Shown: positions 61,094-64,000 of the stretch, one piece after another
Numbering within the stretch: the stretch's first letter is position 1
Layout of the letters: each line of letters opens with the position of its first letter
Source: CBFHMJ01 sp965656875
Lineage (GTDB): Bacteria; Pseudomonadota; Gammaproteobacteria; Enterobacterales; Alteromonadaceae
DNA: 64,000 bases
Assembly: GCA_965656875.1 (NCBI GenBank)
Contig: CBFHMJ010000003.1
Location: 62,001-126,000 of the forward strand
Direction: 5' to 3'
The notes under the pieces: model-generated
Told to the model about the DNA's origin: nothing
What the model saw: the letters and a program-made list of their open reading frames with translations, nothing else
Database searches by the model: none
Made by a program: the position numbers and the translations under genes

Positions 61094-61699
61094 ATGGACC
61101 GTGATTTGATTTTTAATGCGTTACAGACTGAACTGACCGATTTTTCTGGTGAGATCTCAGAAATAGAGCTTATCAGACGCCTACAGCAACCACCCTGGCA
61201 ACTGTTTCCCGCCGATATATTTACTGACGACCATTTATTATTCCAGGTGCATTTTGCCCTTTATAACGCTTGCTATCGACTCAGAGATTGTTGGATTGAA
61301 CAACAACGAGGCAAGATTGAGATTGCGTTGAGTCGTATTCGTTGTATACCACAGAATGATGAAATCGCTACCGATAGTGATTCCAATGCTGTCACTGCAC
61401 ATGATCCATTACGGGATTATTATCTGGACTGGCAGAATTTCTCGACTGATAGAGCCGATGTTGAAAACATGTTGTCATCGTTTTGGAAGAAATTTGCTGC
61501 GTGGGCCAAAATGCCTGAACGTTTGGCTCAGTCTTATTCGGTATTAGGCGTGAATGAATCGGATCCTCTGGCGGAGATAAAGCAGCAATATCGTAAGTTG
61601 GCGGCACAGCACCACCCGGATAAAGGCGGTGATGCTGCTCGATTTAAAGCGGTGCAAGCTGCATGGCAGGCGATTCGACTGGCACACTCAGAAAGATGA
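61094..61699 (+). CDS. DnaJ-related protein with C-terminal J-domain
   Basis: The 201-residue protein has an N-terminal DNAJ_related domain (about 1-130; LIRRLQQPPWQLFP and FALYNACYRLRD are characteristic). A C-terminal J-domain (about 145-200) carries the HPD motif (AAQHHPDKGGD). The J-domain should stimulate a DnaK-type ATPase; the role of the N-terminal part is unknown. The last 12 bp overlap the end of the convergent EAL gene, and no terminator separates them. Confidence 0.88.
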   Translation: MDRDLIFNALQTELTDFSGEISEIELIRRLQQPPWQLFPADIFTDDHLLFQVHFALYNACYRLRDCWIEQQRGKIEIALSRIRCIPQNDEIATDSDSNAVTAHDPLRDYYLDWQNFSTDRADVENMLSSFWKKFAAWAKMPERLAQSYSVLGVNESDPLAEIKQQYRKLAAQHHPDKGGDAARFKAVQAAWQAIRLAHSER

Positions 61700-64000
61700 T
61701 TCTGCTTGCCCCTCGATTGTTACCGGGGTGCTATGAGGAGAAAGCTTTTGTGCATGCTCCTGTTTTTTCTTCTGATAAAAATCGATCAACGCTTTATGTT
61801 GTAGTGGGCGACTGTACCAGTAGCCCTGAATTTCATCACACCGCACTGATTTCAGATAATCATAGTGCGCGGTTTCTTCCACACCTTCTGCGATAACTTT
61901 AAGTCCAAGACTCTTACCCAGTTCGATAATAACCGAAATAATGGCTTTATCATTTTTGTCGGTATGCAGGTTTTTAACGAAGGACTGGTCAACTTTAAGC
62001 TTATCGATAGGGAATTGTTTCAGATATGCCAGTGATGAATAACCTGTACCAAAATCATCAATTGAAAGCTGAATTCCCAGACCTTTCAGACGATGCAGTA
62101 CTTCAATGGTGTCAGCTTCGTTGTAAAGCAGTACGCCTTCGGTAATTTCCAGTTCCAGTAGGTGAGGGGATAAACCAGTTTGCTTCAGTGTATTCTCAAC
62201 AAGGGATACAAAATCAGGGTGTCGGAACTGTCGTGGTGAAATATTTATGGCAATAATAACTTCTTCACCTACTTCTGAATAAAGCTTTTTAGCGCCTTCA
62301 CAAGCTGTTCTCAATATCCATTCACCGATAGGCACAATCAAACCTGTTTGCTCCGCAATCGGAATAAAGTCAGCTGGTGAGATCATTTCGCCATCATGGA
62401 CCCAGCGCACCAGGGTTTCCATACCAATAATTCGGTCTTCTTTGATATCAAGTTGTGGTTGGAACACCAGCTGTAATTCGTTCTTATCAACGGCCGATTT
62501 TAACCAACGTGATAGTTTTAAAGAGCGCGTTACTTTAGAGCCTAACTCTTCTGAATAACAAACAAAACTACTGTGCTCGATAGACGCGGCTTCATTTAAT
62601 GCAGCCCGGGCATGTTGCATCAGAACATTGCGATTATCACCATGATTAGGATAACGACAGAAACCAAAGTCCAGTTCAATGGAGAAGTCACCCGCATGTG
62701 TTTTCAGTGTTGCTTCCATTTTTTGTTCAATGGACTGACAGAGTTCCTCAAGGTAATTACAGGAGAAGCTGTCTTCGAACACCAGGGCAAAAATGTGGTC
62801 AGTTACCTGGTAGATTTCAATATCGTGTTTTGCACTTTTTACGAGGCCTCTTAGTCGTCGGGCGACGGTTTTAACCATTTCATTGGCTGCATCCATGCCG
62901 TAACCAGTCGTGAAGGTATTGAAACCACGAATTTCAATTAAGCCAAGGGCAAAGGAATCTTTTTGCTGAGTTCGAATATCAAGATCTTCACTCAGTTGAT
63001 ACTCGTTATAAAAGCCAGTTTGTGCTGAGTGATAGGCCTGATACTGGAGTTTTTCTTCGGCTGCTTTTCGTTCGGTAATATCAGATACGTGAACGATGAA
63101 GTTTCTGACGTCATTGAGCCAGTGAACCTGAATCGAAAGAATGCGATTACCATAGTGCTTTTCCATTTGCTTCCAGGGTTTGTCACTATTGATAATTTCT
63201 TCTTTGATTTCTTCCAGGTTTTCAGGCAATAAATCGAGTGCAGACAGTTTTCCTTGTGACTGAGATTCAACCAGTTTTACGGTCGCGGGATTACAGTAAA
63301 GCTCTTGATTGGATTCATCGATACTGAATACCGGATTTGGATTTCGTTCAGGAAAGAGAGCAAGGCTGCGGTTTTTCGCCATCATGACGCTGTAATTGCG
63401 AATGTAACGGCCAACCAAAAAGGCGATAAGGACAATTGATAAGCTGTAAATGAAAACGGTATAGCTGGCATTTTCCAGTAAGGTCAGAATGCTGTTGTAA
63501 CCCTTATCCGCTTCTCGTCGAATGTTCTTTCGACTTTCATCCACAATAGACAACATAAGCCGATGTTGGCGACTGACCATTGCCAGCTGTTCTCGCGCCA
63601 GATCCCAGTCAATGCCATCATTACTCAGATTGCCATGAAGCTGTTCACCCAGCTCTATGATGGTGTTCATATGAACAGAGGTCTGTTTCAGGTTTTCGTC
63701 AGTTGGATAAGACAAGTTTAACGAACGGATAAGGTGCAAGGTTTTATTGACGTTATCTTTGAAATTGGTTTGATAAATCTGGCTGTCAGTCGTGGTGTAG
63801 TATTCGTATAGGATTCTTTCCTGCTCACTAAACTCTGTGCTTAGTTGCTGGATCAAAAATAGTGATGGCAGCTGTTCATCAACCAGTTTTTTTGCGGAAG
63901 CATCCATTTGCTGGGCTGTGAAATAAACCACGGCGGAGAAAATAAAGCCCAGTAGTGTCACTGTTGAAAATATGACAGTTGTGCGGCGGATGATTTTGGA
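61688..64000 (-). CDS. Membrane c-di-GMP phosphodiesterase with degenerate GGDEF and EAL domain (partial)
   Basis: The frame stays open to the right edge, so the N-terminus is missing; at least 770 residues are visible. An N-terminal membrane helix (codons near 63910-63990) is followed by a periplasmic helical region, a second membrane helix (near 63415-63480), a PAS domain, a GGDEF-like domain and an EAL domain. The GGDEF site is degenerate (VTDHIFALV). The EAL domain reads ETLVRW at its start and keeps NISPRQF, LELEITEG, DDFGTGYSSL and KVDQSFV, so phosphodiesterase activity is likely. A GTG at 63961 is inside the helix and is not the real start. Confidence 0.88.
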   Translation of the reverse strand, partial: SKIIRRTTVIFSTVTLLGFIFSAVVYFTAQQMDASAKKLVDEQLPSLFLIQQLSTEFSEQERILYEYYTTTDSQIYQTNFKDNVNKTLHLIRSLNLSYPTDENLKQTSVHMNTIIELGEQLHGNLSNDGIDWDLAREQLAMVSRQHRLMLSIVDESRKNIRREADKGYNSILTLLENASYTVFIYSLSIVLIAFLVGRYIRNYSVMMAKNRSLALFPERNPNPVFSIDESNQELYCNPATVKLVESQSQGKLSALDLLPENLEEIKEEIINSDKPWKQMEKHYGNRILSIQVHWLNDVRNFIVHVSDITERKAAEEKLQYQAYHSAQTGFYNEYQLSEDLDIRTQQKDSFALGLIEIRGFNTFTTGYGMDAANEMVKTVARRLRGLVKSAKHDIEIYQVTDHIFALVFEDSFSCNYLEELCQSIEQKMEATLKTHAGDFSIELDFGFCRYPNHGDNRNVLMQHARAALNEAASIEHSSFVCYSEELGSKVTRSLKLSRWLKSAVDKNELQLVFQPQLDIKEDRIIGMETLVRWVHDGEMISPADFIPIAEQTGLIVPIGEWILRTACEGAKKLYSEVGEEVIIAINISPRQFRHPDFVSLVENTLKQTGLSPHLLELEITEGVLLYNEADTIEVLHRLKGLGIQLSIDDFGTGYSSLAYLKQFPIDKLKVDQSFVKNLHTDKNDKAIISVIIELGKSLGLKVIAEGVEETAHYDYLKSVRCDEIQGYWYSRPLQHKALIDFYQKKKQEHAQKLSPHSTPVTIEGQAESSF

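Overview
The window is chromosomal DNA of a gammaproteobacterium. The gene content is almost entirely core (lnt-corC-ybeY-ybeZ-miaB, aspS-yebC-ruvCAB, ybgC-tolQRAB-pal-cpoB followed by tRNA-Lys genes and nadA, bamD/rluD-pgeF-clpB, ffh with ypjD and corB, rpsP-rimM-trmD-rplS). The accessory genes point to a marine lineage of the Oceanospirillales/Alteromonadales kind: a Pla-1/cef (VolA-like) lipase, dedicated-sortase-system regulators, a large two-domain M16 peptidase lipoprotein and several c-di-GMP proteins. Base composition is moderate to slightly AT-rich and even. I see no phage, insertion sequence, integron or CRISPR array. The genus cannot be fixed from the sequence alone.

Layout. 1-6.1 kb: the C-terminal end of an SGNH-type hydrolase, then the minus-strand run miaB > ybeZ > ybeY > corC > lnt. 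6.6-8.0 kb: a soluble PAS-PAS-MCP protein with BdlA-like architecture. 8.2-12.5 kb: a divergent signalling locus. The minus strand carries the histidine kinase and response regulator of the proteobacterial dedicated sortase (Pds) system, and the plus strand carries the OmpA-like PdsO. The sortase and its single substrate, which normally accompany these genes, are not in the window. Between the divergent genes lies an array of TGCC repeats in 11-bp phase that looks like a response-regulator operator. 12.5-15.5 kb: a membrane diguanylate cyclase and a TauE/SafE exporter. 15.6-20.6 kb: aspS (with a strongly structured leader), yebC, ruvC, ruvA, ruvB. 20.6-21.8 kb: an AT-rich gap with a minus-strand terminator and possible gene debris. 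21.8-29.2 kb: the Tol-Pal operon, four tRNA-Lys genes, nadA and tRNA-Ser. 29.6-32.0 kb: small uncharacterised genes. 32.1-41 kb: a beta-propeller diguanylate cyclase, yciK, a VolA-like surface lipase, sohB and tpm. 41-48.6 kb: bamD, rluD, pgeF, sigma32-type clpB, pssA and an orphan Hpt protein. 49-54.6 kb: an M16 peptidase lipoprotein, gshA and an SLT-type lipoprotein. 54.7-64 kb: corB, ypjD, ffh, the rpsP operon, a DnaJ-related protein and an EAL protein that runs off the right edge.

How the genes work together. Much of the window maintains the envelope: lipoprotein acylation (Lnt), outer-membrane assembly (BamD), outer-membrane constriction (Tol-Pal-CpoB), membrane insertion (Ffh), phospholipid synthesis (PssA) and envelope proteolysis (SohB, M16). 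Another large part serves tRNA, rRNA and ribosome biogenesis (MiaB, YbeY, RluD, RimM, TrmD, bS16, bL19, AspRS, tRNA-Lys and tRNA-Ser). c-di-GMP signalling is well represented, with two intact diguanylate cyclases, one EAL phosphodiesterase and one BdlA-like transducer.

The most interesting item is the Pds regulatory locus without its sortase: a dedicated sensor, regulator and OmpA-like partner, with a probable operator array and a 44-codon membrane ORF where the sortase and target would be expected. Secondary items are strand-oriented terminators that imply unannotated minus-strand transcripts, the ABBA pattern of the tRNA-Lys copies, and several stop codons set inside perfect inverted repeats.
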